A DNA stretch of 64,000 nt from Lentisphaeria bacterium (GCA_017507125.1 JAFWBQ010000121.1:1-64000); one strand, 5' to 3'; counted from the first letter of the stretch, positions 34,198-44,400 are shown. Notes: generated by a model not told the origin, from the sequence alone. Program-made: numbers and translations.

Positions 34198-34860
34198 ATG
34201 ATCAGGCATGCGGCTTTTGATTTTGACGGGACTCTGGCTGACAGTGTTGAATTCTGTCTGGGTGTTTTTGACCGGGTTTTTAAGAAATACATGGGGGATA
34301 AAGCTCCTGACCGGGAGGCGATTTACAGCAATTTCGGTATGAATGAACCGGGGGTGCTGCGCTTTTTTATGGGAAAAGAAAGTAAAGAGGCAGAAGAGGA
34401 TTTCTACACCTTTCACCGGGAACTTCACTCTGAAAAGTGTCCTGAACCCTTCCCCGGAGTTATGGGTTTGCTTGACTTTCTCAAAGAGCAGAATGTTCCC
34501 ATGACCATTCTGACCGGCAGATCCCGGACAACCTGTAATATTTCTCTTGATTATCTTGGTATGCAAGACTATTTTCAGGGTGCCAAATACGGTTCTCCTG
34601 AAAAAAATGATAAAGCCGCCCAGCTGCGGGAACTTATGAATGAATATGCCCTTGCTCCTGAAGAGATCATTTATGTGGGGGATGCCGTCTCAGATGTGAC
34701 TGCCTGCCGTGACGCCGGTGTAATTTGTCTGACCGCCGGGTGGGCCTCTTCCGCCCGCCTTGAAGAGCTGAACAGGATCAATCCCGGACTGGTCTTTCTT
34801 TCAGTCGGAGAAATGCAGAAATACATCGCAGAGCATCTGTGTGATGCCCCGCAGCAGTAA
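34198..34860 (+). CDS. HAD-superfamily phosphatase, Gph-like
   Basis: 220 residues of the phosphoglycolate-phosphatase-like HAD group. Motif I is FDFDGTLADS with nucleophile D8 and acid D10, motif II is TGRSRT, the motif III lysine is in GSPEKNDKA, and motif IV is VGDAVSDVTACRDAG. The small helical cap (C1 type) occupies about residues 15-85. The usual motif II Thr/Ser is present in ILTGRS. The substrate may be phosphoglycolate, a sugar phosphate or a nucleotide, and cannot be chosen here. It follows the NifX-like gene's terminator by 25 bp; no convincing promoter was seen. Confidence 0.85.
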   Translation: MIRHAAFDFDGTLADSVEFCLGVFDRVFKKYMGDKAPDREAIYSNFGMNEPGVLRFFMGKESKEAEEDFYTFHRELHSEKCPEPFPGVMGLLDFLKEQNVPMTILTGRSRTTCNISLDYLGMQDYFQGAKYGSPEKNDKAAQLRELMNEYALAPEEIIYVGDAVSDVTACRDAGVICLTAGWASSARLEELNRINPGLVFLSVGEMQKYIAEHLCDAPQQ

Positions 34861-34997
34861 CAGGACTCCGGAAAATTTTCATTACAGCTTTATGTTGTGA
34901 AATAAGTTTTTTTCCGTAAAAACTCTTGTATTTTCCCTCTAATGCACTATCTTATATGAGAAGTTTCAAAAAATCAGAAAATATTTAAGGAAGTATT

Positions 34998-35876
34998 ATG
35001 CGTACACATGCCATGGGTGAGATGACGGTCAAAGAGATCCGTGAGTATCTGGAACACAACAAAACCATCATTGTGCCTTACGGCGTGGTGGAGCAGCACG
35101 GCTACCATCTGCCTTTGAGCATGGATATCCACAATGCTGAAGTTCCGGCTTACAAACTTGCAGAAAAACTTGACTGCATCGTGGCTCCTCCCCTCAATTA
35201 CTGTTTTTCCGGCGGTCAGCTCCCCGGCACCATCAATGTGCGCCCCACCACCTTTTGCGCCATGATGTGTGACATTGTTGAATCTCTTGCATCTCAGGGG
35301 TTTGAAAATATTCTGATCTATCCCGGACACGGCGGTTCAGAAAGTCTTGCCCAGCTGAAAGAGGCGTTGCGGATCCTGAAATGGCTGAATAAATCCCTCG
35401 AAGCGACTCTGATCATGATCCTGCGGCGCGGAGACCATTGGCGCCGTGAGCGTGATCCCCGGAGAAGCGGCGGAGATTTCCACGCCGGGGATTCCGAAAC
35501 TTCTCTGATGCTCGCTTACCGGCCTCAGCTTGTGCAGATGGATCAGCTTGAACTGGATGAGCCGGAACTTGCCGAAAGAATGCGTCACGATCAGGATGCC
35601 TACCAGCTCTGCACCACTTTGAGCGGGGCAAAACAGGAGATCCCCACCACCCGGCAGCGCCCTGAGATCAAAGTTGGCGTCATGGGTTATCCCGAACATG
35701 CCACCGCTGAGCGGGGTGTTGAAAATGTTGAAAAAGCCATTGCTCCCATGGCTGAAATGGTGAAAAAAGCCATTGCTGCGGCAGATGAGAACCGCCGTTC
35801 CGGCAACCGGATCGAGGTGAAGTCCCCAGTGCTTGTGGTTGAAGCCGGCTCCAAAGAGATCGCCGTTAAGGCGTGA
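34998..35876 (+). CDS. Creatininase-family amidohydrolase
   Basis: 292 residues. The metal-binding pattern of the creatininase/ArfB/MftE family is visible: VVEQHGYHLPLSMDI provides E32, H34 and D43, and IYPGHGGSES provides the later His. Family members hydrolyse cyclic or formyl amides with two divalent metals, in the cytoplasm. The region 150-220 (RRGDHWRRERDPRRSGG and GDFHAGDSETSLML) carries the conserved His/Glu of the active site. The substrate is unknown. AAGGAAG lies upstream of the ATG. The gene ends before a hairpin at 35881-35915 that separates it from the next gene. Confidence 0.8.
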   Translation: MRTHAMGEMTVKEIREYLEHNKTIIVPYGVVEQHGYHLPLSMDIHNAEVPAYKLAEKLDCIVAPPLNYCFSGGQLPGTINVRPTTFCAMMCDIVESLASQGFENILIYPGHGGSESLAQLKEALRILKWLNKSLEATLIMILRRGDHWRRERDPRRSGGDFHAGDSETSLMLAYRPQLVQMDQLELDEPELAERMRHDQDAYQLCTTLSGAKQEIPTTRQRPEIKVGVMGYPEHATAERGVENVEKAIAPMAEMVKKAIAAADENRRSGNRIEVKSPVLVVEAGSKEIAVKA

Positions 35877-35880
35877 AAGG

Positions 35881-35915
35881 GGCCCCGGAAAAAAGGAATA
35901 TTTTTCCCCGGGGGC
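35881..35915 (+). terminator. Terminator-like hairpin after the creatininase gene
   Basis: GCCCC/GGGGGC and AAAA/TTTT arms form a long imperfect stem. There is no clean T-run after it, so termination efficiency is uncertain. Confidence 0.5.
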
Positions 35916-35919
35916 GCTC

Positions 35920-35948
35920 TTGACAAAAGTTTTGCGCCGTGTTATATT
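35920..35948 (+). promoter_or_regulatory. Predicted promoter of the glycosidase-like gene
   Basis: TTGACA at 35920-35925 and TATATT at 35943-35948 with a 17-nt spacer, about 42 nt upstream of the ATG at 35990. Confidence 0.75.
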
Positions 35949-35989
35949 AATCTTCAACTGCATTATTAACAATATTTCAGGTGATAAAG

Positions 35990-37906
35990 ATGGAATATTT
36001 TACTTCTGAATCGTCTCCCTGCTGCAAAGTTTGCGGCAACGGAGAAGTCGTGTTTGAAAACGAGTTCATCAAGTGGACTCATGATGAGAACTCCGGACAG
36101 CTTACCGGAGCTGTGGTAAAAAACGGTTCCGGCGCCAATATGCTTGCTTCTCCTTTGTATTTTTCCATAAACAGTGACAACGGCGATGGCGTCAAATGCT
36201 ACAAGGCGGGTTTTACCGCTGCCAAAGTTGAATTTTGCGAAAAGGGTGTTGTTGCTGAGTCAGAGTTCGTTGCCGATGACGGTTCTGTGCTGCCGGGACT
36301 CTTGTTGCGTCATACCATTGAATACGGCGAGTGGGGCGAGGGCGTCCACACTCTTGAAGTGCTTCCTGAACAGCCTGTTACGGGGATCCGTTCCATGATG
36401 CCTGTGCGTTTCGGAGTCACCAAAAGCATTGATCGTGTGGGCATCCGCCGCCGTCTTGCTTCCGGCGTCGGGGCATGGAGTCAGAATCCCATGCACTGGC
36501 AGGAGCTTCATGGTGGAAAAAGAGCTTCGGACACACTTCCTTTTCTGGAGTGCCAGCTGCCTCTTTCCATGATCTTCCTTGATGCCGGAACTGAAGCTCT
36601 GCAGCTGGAAATGAGCGATGATGTCGCCGCCTGGGAAATTGTGCCCGGCTATCAGGAAAATGCTATGCTGTGGAACAAAGCAGAACAGGCATACGATGTG
36701 CGCTGGTCCACCTTGTGCGACCGCAGAGGGGATGTTCTTGACAAGCCCCTCAAGTTGAAGTTCCGTTTAACTCTGCCCTTTGTCAGAAAGAATATCGTTC
36801 CTCTGCGCCGGGTCTCTTCAGTGATCTACTTCAACCGTCCCTTTGAAGAGCGCTGGCCCACGGAAGAGGATCTTGCCAACATGAAAAAGGCCGGGATCGA
36901 TCTTCTGCGGCTCCACTGCGACGGCGACAGTTTCAAGAACGGTATCTACTGGCGCGCCACCATCTATCCGCCTTTCCCGGCAGAAGAGATGAAGAAGATG
37001 GACGCCTTTATTGAAGCTGCCCACCGTTACGGGATCCATGTGGTTCCCTACTTCTCTGTGAAGGAGTTCCATTTTGACTCCCCTGACTACAAAGAGAACT
37101 TTGAGAAGTGGGGCAGACGTGGATGGCAGACAGCCCCCATCCGCACCAACGGAACTTTCGGATCGGTGATGTGCCTTGCGTCGGATTGGAAAAACAAGCG
37201 CCGCAGCTCCATTCTTGAAGTGATGAGCAAACACGCCTTTGACGGTATCTACTACGACTGGTGCGCCGGACTTGAGTGCGACAACCGGGAGCACGGAACA
37301 GCTGCCCACTGGGACAACGATCAGCTGCTTGAACATCTCCGCTGGACTGCGGAGCAGTTCAAGGAGCGTCCTGAGCGTTATCTGCACACCACCTTTGTCG
37401 CCTCTCTTGCCGTTGAAAACGCCGCTACCATGGTCATCACCGAGGAACAGGGATTCCCGGAACCCGGTCCTCAGATGTTTACGCCCCATGTGCATTTTCT
37501 CAATGTGGCGCCCCGCCAGATCTGCAGCATGATCCGGAACGCAACGCCTGTTCAGGATCGTCAGGTGGCCATGGCGGCGCTGCTGCACCACGCCACGGTA
37601 TCTTCTTCAGCTCCGCAGTTCCTTGAGTTCTACGCAGGGCTTGACTGGATCGACGAAGTGACAAAGTATACCGCCCACACCGCTCCCGGCGAGGGATTGG
37701 CTGTGAGCAGCAATGAAGAGGTGGGCGTCAGCGTCTACTGGAACGATGATGAAGCTCTCATTGTGTGCGCCAACTTCAGTGAAGAAAGCACCTCAAGCGA
37801 GATCACGGTTGATCTGCCCGAGAAGCCGGGAATTGAAGAAACTGTTGAACTTGCCGGACTTGAGGTCAAAGTGATCCGCTGCAAACTGCTTGTGGATGAG
37901 TGCTGA
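35990..37906 (+). CDS. Glycoside-hydrolase-like protein of uncertain family
   Basis: 638 residues from the ATG at 35990 (an in-frame GTG lies 9 bp upstream). Residues 1-270 look like a beta-sandwich of the kind preceding GH36/GH31-like barrels. From about 280 a TIM barrel is suggested: MKKAGIDLLRLHCDG, FIEAAHRYGIHVVPYFS, HAFDGIYYDWCAGLE with an Asp at a strand end, and TTFVASLAVENAATMVITEE with acidic residues near the end. A C-terminal beta domain follows (about 545-638). No signal peptide is seen; the N-terminus has an odd cysteine cluster (PCCKVC). I cannot name the CAZy family; DUF6259- or GH36-like relatives are likely. It has a strong promoter and its own terminator. Confidence 0.55.
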   Translation: MEYFTSESSPCCKVCGNGEVVFENEFIKWTHDENSGQLTGAVVKNGSGANMLASPLYFSINSDNGDGVKCYKAGFTAAKVEFCEKGVVAESEFVADDGSVLPGLLLRHTIEYGEWGEGVHTLEVLPEQPVTGIRSMMPVRFGVTKSIDRVGIRRRLASGVGAWSQNPMHWQELHGGKRASDTLPFLECQLPLSMIFLDAGTEALQLEMSDDVAAWEIVPGYQENAMLWNKAEQAYDVRWSTLCDRRGDVLDKPLKLKFRLTLPFVRKNIVPLRRVSSVIYFNRPFEERWPTEEDLANMKKAGIDLLRLHCDGDSFKNGIYWRATIYPPFPAEEMKKMDAFIEAAHRYGIHVVPYFSVKEFHFDSPDYKENFEKWGRRGWQTAPIRTNGTFGSVMCLASDWKNKRRSSILEVMSKHAFDGIYYDWCAGLECDNREHGTAAHWDNDQLLEHLRWTAEQFKERPERYLHTTFVASLAVENAATMVITEEQGFPEPGPQMFTPHVHFLNVAPRQICSMIRNATPVQDRQVAMAALLHHATVSSSAPQFLEFYAGLDWIDEVTKYTAHTAPGEGLAVSSNEEVGVSVYWNDDEALIVCANFSEESTSSEITVDLPEKPGIEETVELAGLEVKVIRCKLLVDEC

Positions 37907-37917
37907 CAAAAGCTGTT

Positions 37918-37959
37918 TTTCGCCGCTGTTCCGGGAGGATCCGGCGCGGCGGCGGAAAA
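37918..37959 (+). terminator. Probable terminator after the glycosidase-like gene
   Basis: TTTTTCGCCGC pairs with GCGGCGGCGGAAAAA (bulged) around a GC-rich loop, before the tRNA promoter. Confidence 0.5.
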
Positions 37960-37995
37960 AAAGGAGTGATGTCTGAAAAAAATTAAAAATTTTTC

Positions 37996-38024
37996 TTGAC
38001 ATTATTCAAAAGAGGTATTATATT
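37996..38024 (+). promoter_or_regulatory. Predicted promoter of tRNA-Gly
   Basis: TTGACA at 37996-38001 and TATATT at 38019-38024, 17 nt apart, start about 15 nt before the mature tRNA. Confidence 0.75.
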
Positions 38025-38045
38025 ATTGATATCATCAAAAAGGTT

Positions 38046-38119
38046 GCGGGTGTAGCAAAACGGTCATGCCCCAGCTTCCCAAGCTGGTCACGCCGGTTCG
38101 ACTCCGGTCACCCGCTCCA
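38046..38119 (+). tRNA. tRNA-Gly (anticodon CCC), CCA encoded
   Basis: The acceptor stem GCGGGTG pairs with CACCCGC. The anticodon arm is CCAGC-TTCCCAA-GCTGG, so the anticodon is CCC. The T arm contains GGTTCGACTCC. T116 is the discriminator and CCA at 38117-38119 is encoded. Length 74 nt including CCA. A T-rich run follows, so transcription may end there or read into the lipoprotein gene. Confidence 0.95.
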
Positions 38120-38168
38120 TTTTTTTTGCCTTTTTTCGTAAAAAAGAGTGTGAAAGGAGCTTTTTAGA

Positions 38169-38549
38169 ATGAAGTACGGAGTTCTTTTGCTGGCTGTTTT
38201 GAGTTTGATGTTTTCCGGATGTGCAACAAAATTGATGCCTTCTGAAGATATTGAGGCTCCCCGCCTTTACGCTTCTTTGATCAGCGTTCTGAAAGATCCT
38301 CAGCTGCCTGCCAACAGCAAGGAAAAGTACGATGCGATCCGCGCTTTGCTGAAGAAAGTGGACTTCACTTTTACGCGTGAGACCAAGACCATCAATGACT
38401 TTCTTTCACCGACTGACGCCATCATCGACCTTCCTGAAGCCGTTGATCGCCGGATCTCCTTCAACTATCAGTACCGCAACCATTATGTGCGGCTGACCTT
38501 CTTTACCTACCGCAACTTTGTGGTCAGGGTGGATATCACTGAAAAATGA
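38169..38549 (+). CDS. Small putative lipoprotein of unknown function
   Basis: 126 residues. The signal MKYGVLLLAVLSLMFSGC ends in a lipobox-like FSGC, so the mature protein would start at Cys18 and be anchored in a membrane. The mature part has a short helical region (LYASLISVLKDPQLPANSKE) and a beta-rich end (ISFNYQYRNHYVRLTFFTYR). No family is recognised. The stop overlaps the tadA start as ATGA, so translation is coupled; no functional link is obvious. It lies 50 bp after tRNA-Gly. Confidence 0.65.
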   Translation: MKYGVLLLAVLSLMFSGCATKLMPSEDIEAPRLYASLISVLKDPQLPANSKEKYDAIRALLKKVDFTFTRETKTINDFLSPTDAIIDLPEAVDRRISFNYQYRNHYVRLTFFTYRNFVVRVDITEK

Positions 38550-39013
38550 GCGATGCTGAATTCATGGCGGCTGCCATGGAAGAAGCCGCCGCCGCCGCCG
38601 CCGCTGGCGAAGTCCCTGTAGGCGCCGTGGCGGTCCGTGACGGTGTGATCGTTGCCCGGGGGCGCAACTGTGTTGAATCCCGTGGTGCCGTAGACGGACA
38701 CGCCGAATTTGAGCTCATGCGTAATTTGTGCGGTGAAACGGGGGACTGGCGGCTGGAAAATTACGACATTTATGTGACCAAGGAGCCCTGTTTCATGTGC
38801 AGCGGCATGTTGATCAATGCCCGTGCGCGCCGGATCGTCTACGGATTTTCTGATCCGTCAGGGGGAGGTTGCGGCGGCAGTCTTGATCTCTGTGCCCACG
38901 AGGGAAATTTGTGGCATCCTGAAGTGGTTTCCGGGGTATGTGCGGAAGAAGCATTGGCACAATTTCGTCTTTTTTTCAAAGAAGTTCGCAAAAAAAACAA
39001 AAAGGGCTCTTGA
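38546..39013 (+). CDS. tadA: tRNA-specific adenosine deaminase (TadA-type nucleoside deaminase)
   Basis: 155 residues, typical for the cytidine-deaminase-fold TadA that converts A34 to inosine in tRNA-Arg(ACG). The N-terminal helix with GEVPVGAVAV is diagnostic. The zinc site is complete: H52-A-E54 (proton shuttle Glu) and P81-C82-x-x-C85, followed by SGMLINARARRIVYG, the TadA-specific helix. The HAE motif is in VDGHAEFELMR instead of the usual PTAHAE, and an Ala-rich run lies at about 13-20. Guanine or other nucleoside deaminase activity is a less likely alternative. It overlaps the preceding lipoprotein gene by 4 bp. Confidence 0.85.
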   Translation: MSDAEFMAAAMEEAAAAAAAGEVPVGAVAVRDGVIVARGRNCVESRGAVDGHAEFELMRNLCGETGDWRLENYDIYVTKEPCFMCSGMLINARARRIVYGFSDPSGGGCGGSLDLCAHEGNLWHPEVVSGVCAEEALAQFRLFFKEVRKKNKKGS

Positions 39014-39038
39014 AAAATTGTTTTTCCGGGTTTATAGT
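39010..39038 (+). promoter_or_regulatory. Predicted promoter of the pseudopilin cassette
   Basis: TTGAAA at 39010-39015 and TATAGT at 39033-39038 with a 17-nt spacer, starting at the stop of tadA and about 80 nt before the cassette. Confidence 0.55.
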
Positions 39039-39119
39039 ATGCATTGTAAAACTGTGATGATCTGAGGGTAAAAAGCAATAAGGAACGCCTGAAGAAAATC
39101 CGAACCCAAAGGAGCCCGA

Positions 39120-39869
39120 ATGAACATGAGACACAACAAATTTACACTGGTTGAATTGCTGGTGGTAATTTGCATCGCCTCGCTTCTGATGGGGTTGGTG
39201 CTTCCTGCCTTCAGCCGCATGGTCACAGGCAGCGCCGTTGACCGTCTCGCTTCTGACTTGAAACTGCGCCTTGAGCGCGCCCAATCCCACGCCGCCTCCG
39301 GGCGCCGACATGTTGCTCTTTTTCTCCCTCATGGAAATGTTTCCGGCACCTGGAGTTCTGATGTTCATGTTGTGAAAGCTGCCCTCGGGGGGTCCCGGAT
39401 GTGTTATGTTGACAATGTAAAAGTAGCTGAAGGGAGTCCTGAAGAGTATACCGCCGAATTTATGCGTTGGATCCCCGATGAAGATTGGACGACTCCGGAG
39501 CGGGGAGCATTTCTTGTTGCATTGAGTTCCTCTGATCCCGTGGATGCTGACGGAAAAATTTCCATCCCGAATCATATAGCTCACAATGCAGCGCTGACCG
39601 GGAGCGTTACCAATGGCGCAGACAAGAATAAGCCGCTTAAAAAGATTACCAAAGTCAAGTTTAAAAGCTCCGATAGTGAGAAAACTGTTTCTGACGCTGC
39701 TGTTATTTTCTCTCCCAAGGGGGGGATCCGCAGTACGGCGGATGTTTATCTGGTCATCGCTGAAGCTGTGAGTGATGGAAGTAAACTTCTTTATCCCGGT
39801 GGTGAAATCAATAACTTCCGCGTTCTCAAGATAAACCGTCTGACCGGAAAAGTGGAGTATCACAGATGA
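39120..39869 (+). CDS. Pseudopilin, GspH / Verru_Chthon cassette D-like
   Basis: 249 residues. The short leader MNMRHNK precedes FTLVELLVVICIASLLMGLV, a prepilin N-terminus with Glu at position 5 and Lys instead of Gly at -1. AHxSG-type GspH features follow: a helix with LASDLKLRLERAQSHAASGRRHVALF, typical of minor pseudopilins of the GspH/FimT kind. The C-terminal region is beta-rich with a long insertion. It is the first of four overlapping genes (39120-44757) with three pseudopilins and one large PilX/GspK-like protein. An alternative ATG two codons downstream exists. Confidence 0.75.
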   Translation: MNMRHNKFTLVELLVVICIASLLMGLVLPAFSRMVTGSAVDRLASDLKLRLERAQSHAASGRRHVALFLPHGNVSGTWSSDVHVVKAALGGSRMCYVDNVKVAEGSPEEYTAEFMRWIPDEDWTTPERGAFLVALSSSDPVDADGKISIPNHIAHNAALTGSVTNGADKNKPLKKITKVKFKSSDSEKTVSDAAVIFSPKGGIRSTADVYLVIAEAVSDGSKLLYPGGEINNFRVLKINRLTGKVEYHR

Positions 39870-40567
39870 TGAAAAAGTATTATTTCAATATGATTGAGAT
39901 CATCCTTGCGATTTCTGTTATAGCTATTGGTATCTCAAGTGTAATGGCATTGTTCGTTTCCGGTATCAGAACAGGGACTGAGACTGTTTCAAGCAGTAAT
40001 ATGCCCGATGTTTCAGAATCAATGCTCAACTTTATCAGAGCGAAAATCGAATCTTGCCGTACTTCTTCCGGATGGGATACCGGCAAATTAGACAAAATCG
40101 CACCGGAGGGAACTGTGGCGGGGGCAGGGGATTTTGCCTCTCTTCTCGGAGAAAGCAGTGACGGGGCGGTTGTCAAGGGGGATGATAAAGGTTGTTTTCT
40201 CTACAGACAGCTTGCTGTTACTGCCCTTGACGGTTCCGGGAAACCTTCCAAATATGTTCCGCACTTTGCCGCCGTTGCCTCAGTGAAGAGGAGAATGGAG
40301 GATAGCACGACATTCAGTGATATCCGTTTGTCAGATCCCTCGGATCCCAAAAAAGTTCCATTTGCCAAAATGTCGGAATTGAAGGATGCTGATGGGAACT
40401 CCGGGACGACGTTGATGGGCAAATTCAGACTTGTTGTACAAGTCACCATCTCCTATCCTGCAGATGCGCCGGCTGATTTACGGAATTCCAAAACCTATGT
40501 GATGGAGTTCTTTAACGATCAATATGACAGATTTACCGGGGAGAAACAAGATGCGTCAACACCGTAA
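39866..40567 (+). CDS. Pseudopilin-like protein, Verru_Chthon cassette B-like
   Basis: 233 residues. The N-terminus KKYYFNMIEIILAISVIAIG is a prepilin-like helix with Glu at position 5 from N/M, but the cleavage context (FN-MIE) is non-canonical. The mature part has the character of GspI/GspJ-type minor pseudopilins, with YPADAPADLRNSKTYVMEF close to the end. Start and stop overlap the neighbouring genes (ATGA at 39866; the next ATG is inside its last codons), so the four genes are coupled. No enzymatic motif is seen. Confidence 0.65.
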   Translation: MMKKYYFNMIEIILAISVIAIGISSVMALFVSGIRTGTETVSSSNMPDVSESMLNFIRAKIESCRTSSGWDTGKLDKIAPEGTVAGAGDFASLLGESSDGAVVKGDDKGCFLYRQLAVTALDGSGKPSKYVPHFAAVASVKRRMEDSTTFSDIRLSDPSDPKKVPFAKMSELKDADGNSGTTLMGKFRLVVQVTISYPADAPADLRNSKTYVMEFFNDQYDRFTGEKQDASTP

Positions 40568-41450
40568 ATTTACTTTGGTGGAACTCCTCGTTGCGTTGGG
40601 GGTTTTCAGTATTCTGCTGGTCGTGTTTATGCAAATTTTCAGCGGAATGCGTTTGGCTTGGACCAATACTGAAAAACGCAGTGATTCCCATTATACGGCG
40701 CGAATTGCTATGGATATGCTTTCTCTTCTTGTCGGCAGTATGTACTATACCAATGCCGAAACAGAAACGTTGGGCAAAACAGTTCAGTTCCCTTTCAAGT
40801 TAAAACGCTCCGATGCTGATTCAAGCAAACCTGCGGCACTTTATTTTGCCTCTAAAACCAATATAGATCTGCCGGGGACAAGTTCAGTCAGGTTTATCGG
40901 GGTTCAGTATGCAACTCCGGTGAGTAGTGATTTCAAGTTCGGTTTGAGCGATGAGAGAAAAGAGCTCCATGCTCTTTATCTGACTGTGATATCCAATGCA
41001 GAAAAAGATTATTCCGGAGAAAATTCCATAAGTTCGACGAATAAAGACATATACCACCGTTTCTGGCCGGCACCTGTTTTTCTTGACAAAAATGAGAATG
41101 CTTCAGACGCTGATGGTGCTCTTGAATATTTGGTGGAAGTCCTTGATGCCAAGCTCAAGCCTCAAAGCAGCGGCGTTTTGGAAGCTGTCAAACTTTTGGA
41201 TCGGGTAACTGAGTTCAGGGTACGGCTTTTTGATGCGGAGGGGAATGAAATCGATGGAAGTGCCAAAGAAACTTCACGAATGCCTCAATCTTTGGAAGTG
41301 TCTGTTTCGGTGTTAAGTGATGCAGACTTTGAAACATGGATCACTGGCGGTAAAAATGAAGAATTCAGATTGAAAAATCAGATGACTTTTACCCGTCATG
41401 TTCACATCGGGAACCGTTGGAAAATGGAGGATAAGTATGACAAATATTAA
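40551..41450 (+). CDS. Pseudopilin, GspJ / Verru_Chthon cassette C-like
   Basis: 299 residues from the ATG at 40551, which has GGGGAG about 5 nt upstream; an earlier in-frame ATG at 40524 would bury the prepilin signal. The leader MRQHRK precedes FTLVELLVALGVFSILLVVFMQ, again with Lys at -1. The globular part (MRLAWTNTEKRSDSHYTAR, then strands with FPFKLKRSDADSSKP) resembles GspJ. It overlaps the previous gene by 17 bp and the following gene by 14 bp. Confidence 0.75.
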   Translation: MRQHRKFTLVELLVALGVFSILLVVFMQIFSGMRLAWTNTEKRSDSHYTARIAMDMLSLLVGSMYYTNAETETLGKTVQFPFKLKRSDADSSKPAALYFASKTNIDLPGTSSVRFIGVQYATPVSSDFKFGLSDERKELHALYLTVISNAEKDYSGENSISSTNKDIYHRFWPAPVFLDKNENASDADGALEYLVEVLDAKLKPQSSGVLEAVKLLDRVTEFRVRLFDAEGNEIDGSAKETSRMPQSLEVSVSVLSDADFETWITGGKNEEFRLKNQMTFTRHVHIGNRWKMEDKYDKY

Positions 41451-44400
41451 TAATTCATCCGGCCAGCGCGGTGTTGCTCTGCTCTTTGCTTTGGGGATCC
41501 TCTCTTTGCTTCTGGTTATGGGGGTTGCCTTTCTCGGTAATGCTCTGATCAGTCAGAAAATCGCCGTCAACAGTCAGGAGTCGGCATCTGCAAAGATGTT
41601 GGCACGTTCGGCTGTGGATCGTGTCCTTGCCCATTTGACTGTGTTTCATCTTGCTCAGATCCGGAGCGCCGGAGATTTTTATGCTGCCGACGGTTCCAGT
41701 GTTTTCAGCAGAGTTTCAACGGCGGCGTTTGATGAAACTTCAAAGTTGTCTGTGGCAAGGGATAGGATCTATACCGGGAATGCTCCGATGCTTTCCATCA
41801 GCAGAGGAAAAGAAGGAAGTGTTCCCTGGTATGATGGTTCAACGAGTCTTGCTGAATGGATCTACGTTCATGAAGACGGCAAGTTTTCCAATGGTACTGC
41901 CGGTGGGGAAAAGATAGTCGGACGTTTTGCTTATCAGGTTCTGCCTCAGCCTTCAGCTTCACGGCTTTCGCTTTATGCTGTGACCGCCGGAGCTTCAAGA
42001 AGGGCAGGGGAAAATAGGGATTCCGCTGCTACTGCACGAGTTCCGCAAAAACATCGCCTGGGACTCGAAGTCGATGAATTGGTGATCCCCAATACCATGT
42101 TTTCAACATATTGGAAACACGACAGTACTGCCTTGTGTGATCCGCTCCATGAATTTGACAATTTTATCAATGTGCTTGCAGGAGGTAAGAGCGGGGCGGA
42201 TCATTTCAGGGGAAATGACGCCTTAACAGAAAGCCGTCGGCGTTGGCTTGAGCATATTTTTGCAGAGGGACGCGGACGTGTTGCCCGGGAAGCCTTCTGG
42301 GGCGGCGATGGCTGGTATCCCCGATTTAACCTCGGCAAATTCAATTACTATTGGGACAGCAGCACCGGCAAACGTGTTCCGGTTCGCAATTCCGGAGATA
42401 ATAATTGGTATCAGCGTTTTCTTGATCTTTCAACTCCTCCGGCTGATGCCGCAACTGAGACTGCCAAGATAGCTGATATCAGTAACGGGAAAGTCAGTGA
42501 TGGAGTCAGTGCTGTAGACCGGCTTTTAAAGGCTCATACTGTCAGCGGCAAGTACACTGATGCCTGTCTTTATGACGGTCAGTATGAAGTTCTCGGTCTG
42601 CCTTTTCTCCGGCGCATAGGTAACTTCGGTGAAAAAGGCGGGTTTGAAAAAGTTGAAGATTTACGCAGACAGATTGCCGCCAACTTGAATGACTATTGCG
42701 ATACTGACTCCATTCCCACAAGTGATGTTGCTGCTGATACATGGAAAGATAAGGTTGACAAAATAGATGATCTTCCAAAATTTACAGGTAATGAGCAGAC
42801 ACCTTATATCAATGAACTTGCCTTCGGCTTTAAGATGAGTGACGGCAAGATCACTGCGGAAACCGGAAAATGTGATTTTGAGGCAAAATTTACCCCTGAA
42901 ATCATTGCTGAGTTGATCCGGGTGTATAAGAGTACTCCGGGGATTACCGGCACTCAGCTTCATGGGTTCATCAAATCCCTGGGGGTGACATTGAAAGTTT
43001 CAGTCAGTGGAACTGCTACCGGATCTTACAAAAAAAGTGTTGATGGTGTGGAAACGACTGTTACTGTTCCCGAGTTTAATTTGAATGATTTGCTCATTGA
43101 AGGTAGCGATATTTCTTATTCAGAGTTTAAAAATAAGAAATTTGAGATCCCATTTGATACCGGTGTCGGTGGTCCGTATTGGGTCAAAAATTTTCAGTTC
43201 ACTGACGCGGCAGACGTTATCTCTGTTAAAGCCTCTCTTTATCAGAAGCTCCGCGAGCTTTCCGGAACGACAGATAATGAGGTGAGTTTTACCGTCAATC
43301 CAACGAAAATCAAGGTGGAAATTTCCAAAGTTTCTTTCAATTTGGGAAATCTCGTTCTGACTGCCACTGTTGATGGTAAGGAAAATGTCGGTATCGATTT
43401 TGTCAGATTTATCAATCCTCCGGGAGACAGTGAAACTTTTTCCGTTACCTCTGAGAAGGCGAAAGAATATACCTCAATGACGGATTTGAGCAAGGATGGG
43501 ATCTTTCATGTGGGTGTCATGCAGGCAATTGATCCCCGGCAGAATCTTAACGTTGTGTTTCAGCGCAATGGTACCAGTGTTTCTACAAGCCTTAAAAGCA
43601 GTGATTGGTTGCTTTCAAAGGACGCGTCTCTTCAGTTCACTGCTGATGAGTCCGCTTGGAAGTGGGATGATTTTGCGACCCGCGTTACCGGAGGAGGTGT
43701 CAATTCCAATCCTTCTGCTCCGAAATATGCTGATGAATCGTCAATGACAGCTCAAAATAATTGTGATACGGAGGAAACCCAAGATCCTGCCTGGTTGGGG
43801 GACGATCCAAAACAACACATTTCCACTGCAGTGATCCGCAATGCGCCTATGAGAAGTCCATGGGAATTAGGATTTATCCACCGTGGTATTCCTTTTCAAA
43901 CCATCAATTTACTCAAGGCTGGCGGTATTGAGAATAATGGCGATGGTACTACTCAGACCGTATTGGCAGAAGATGCTCATAAACCTGATAATTTTACCGA
44001 TTTGAACAATTCTCTGGGGACAAGTTATAAAAATGGAGACGCCGGAATTCTTGATCAGGTCAAAATGACGGATCTGACAAGAGCTTATGGTAAAGTTGAT
44101 TTCAGTGCTTTACAGAATCAGCCGGTCAACTGGATTACCGGCGGAGACTCTTTTGATACATTGAAAACAGAACTTTTCCAAAGCCTTTTCGCCAATCTGA
44201 AAACTCAACAGGCGTATGTTTTTGTTGATAAGGTTAAGGAACTTGACAAGGCTCCTGTTTTTGACGCAGGCACTGAGAGTCCTTTGACATTTGAGGTCAT
44301 CGTTAATGATTTTGCCCAGTCTCCCGTAACTGCCTTGAGGTCAAGAATATTGGCAGGTAATTCAAATCTCATCGGCAAATATGAACTAAGGACAACCAAT

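Noticed and set aside
34861-34997. A promoter upstream of the creatininase gene
   Set aside because: TTGTAT with a poor TATCTT/TCTTAT at uncertain spacing was seen, but it is too weak compared with the other promoters to list.
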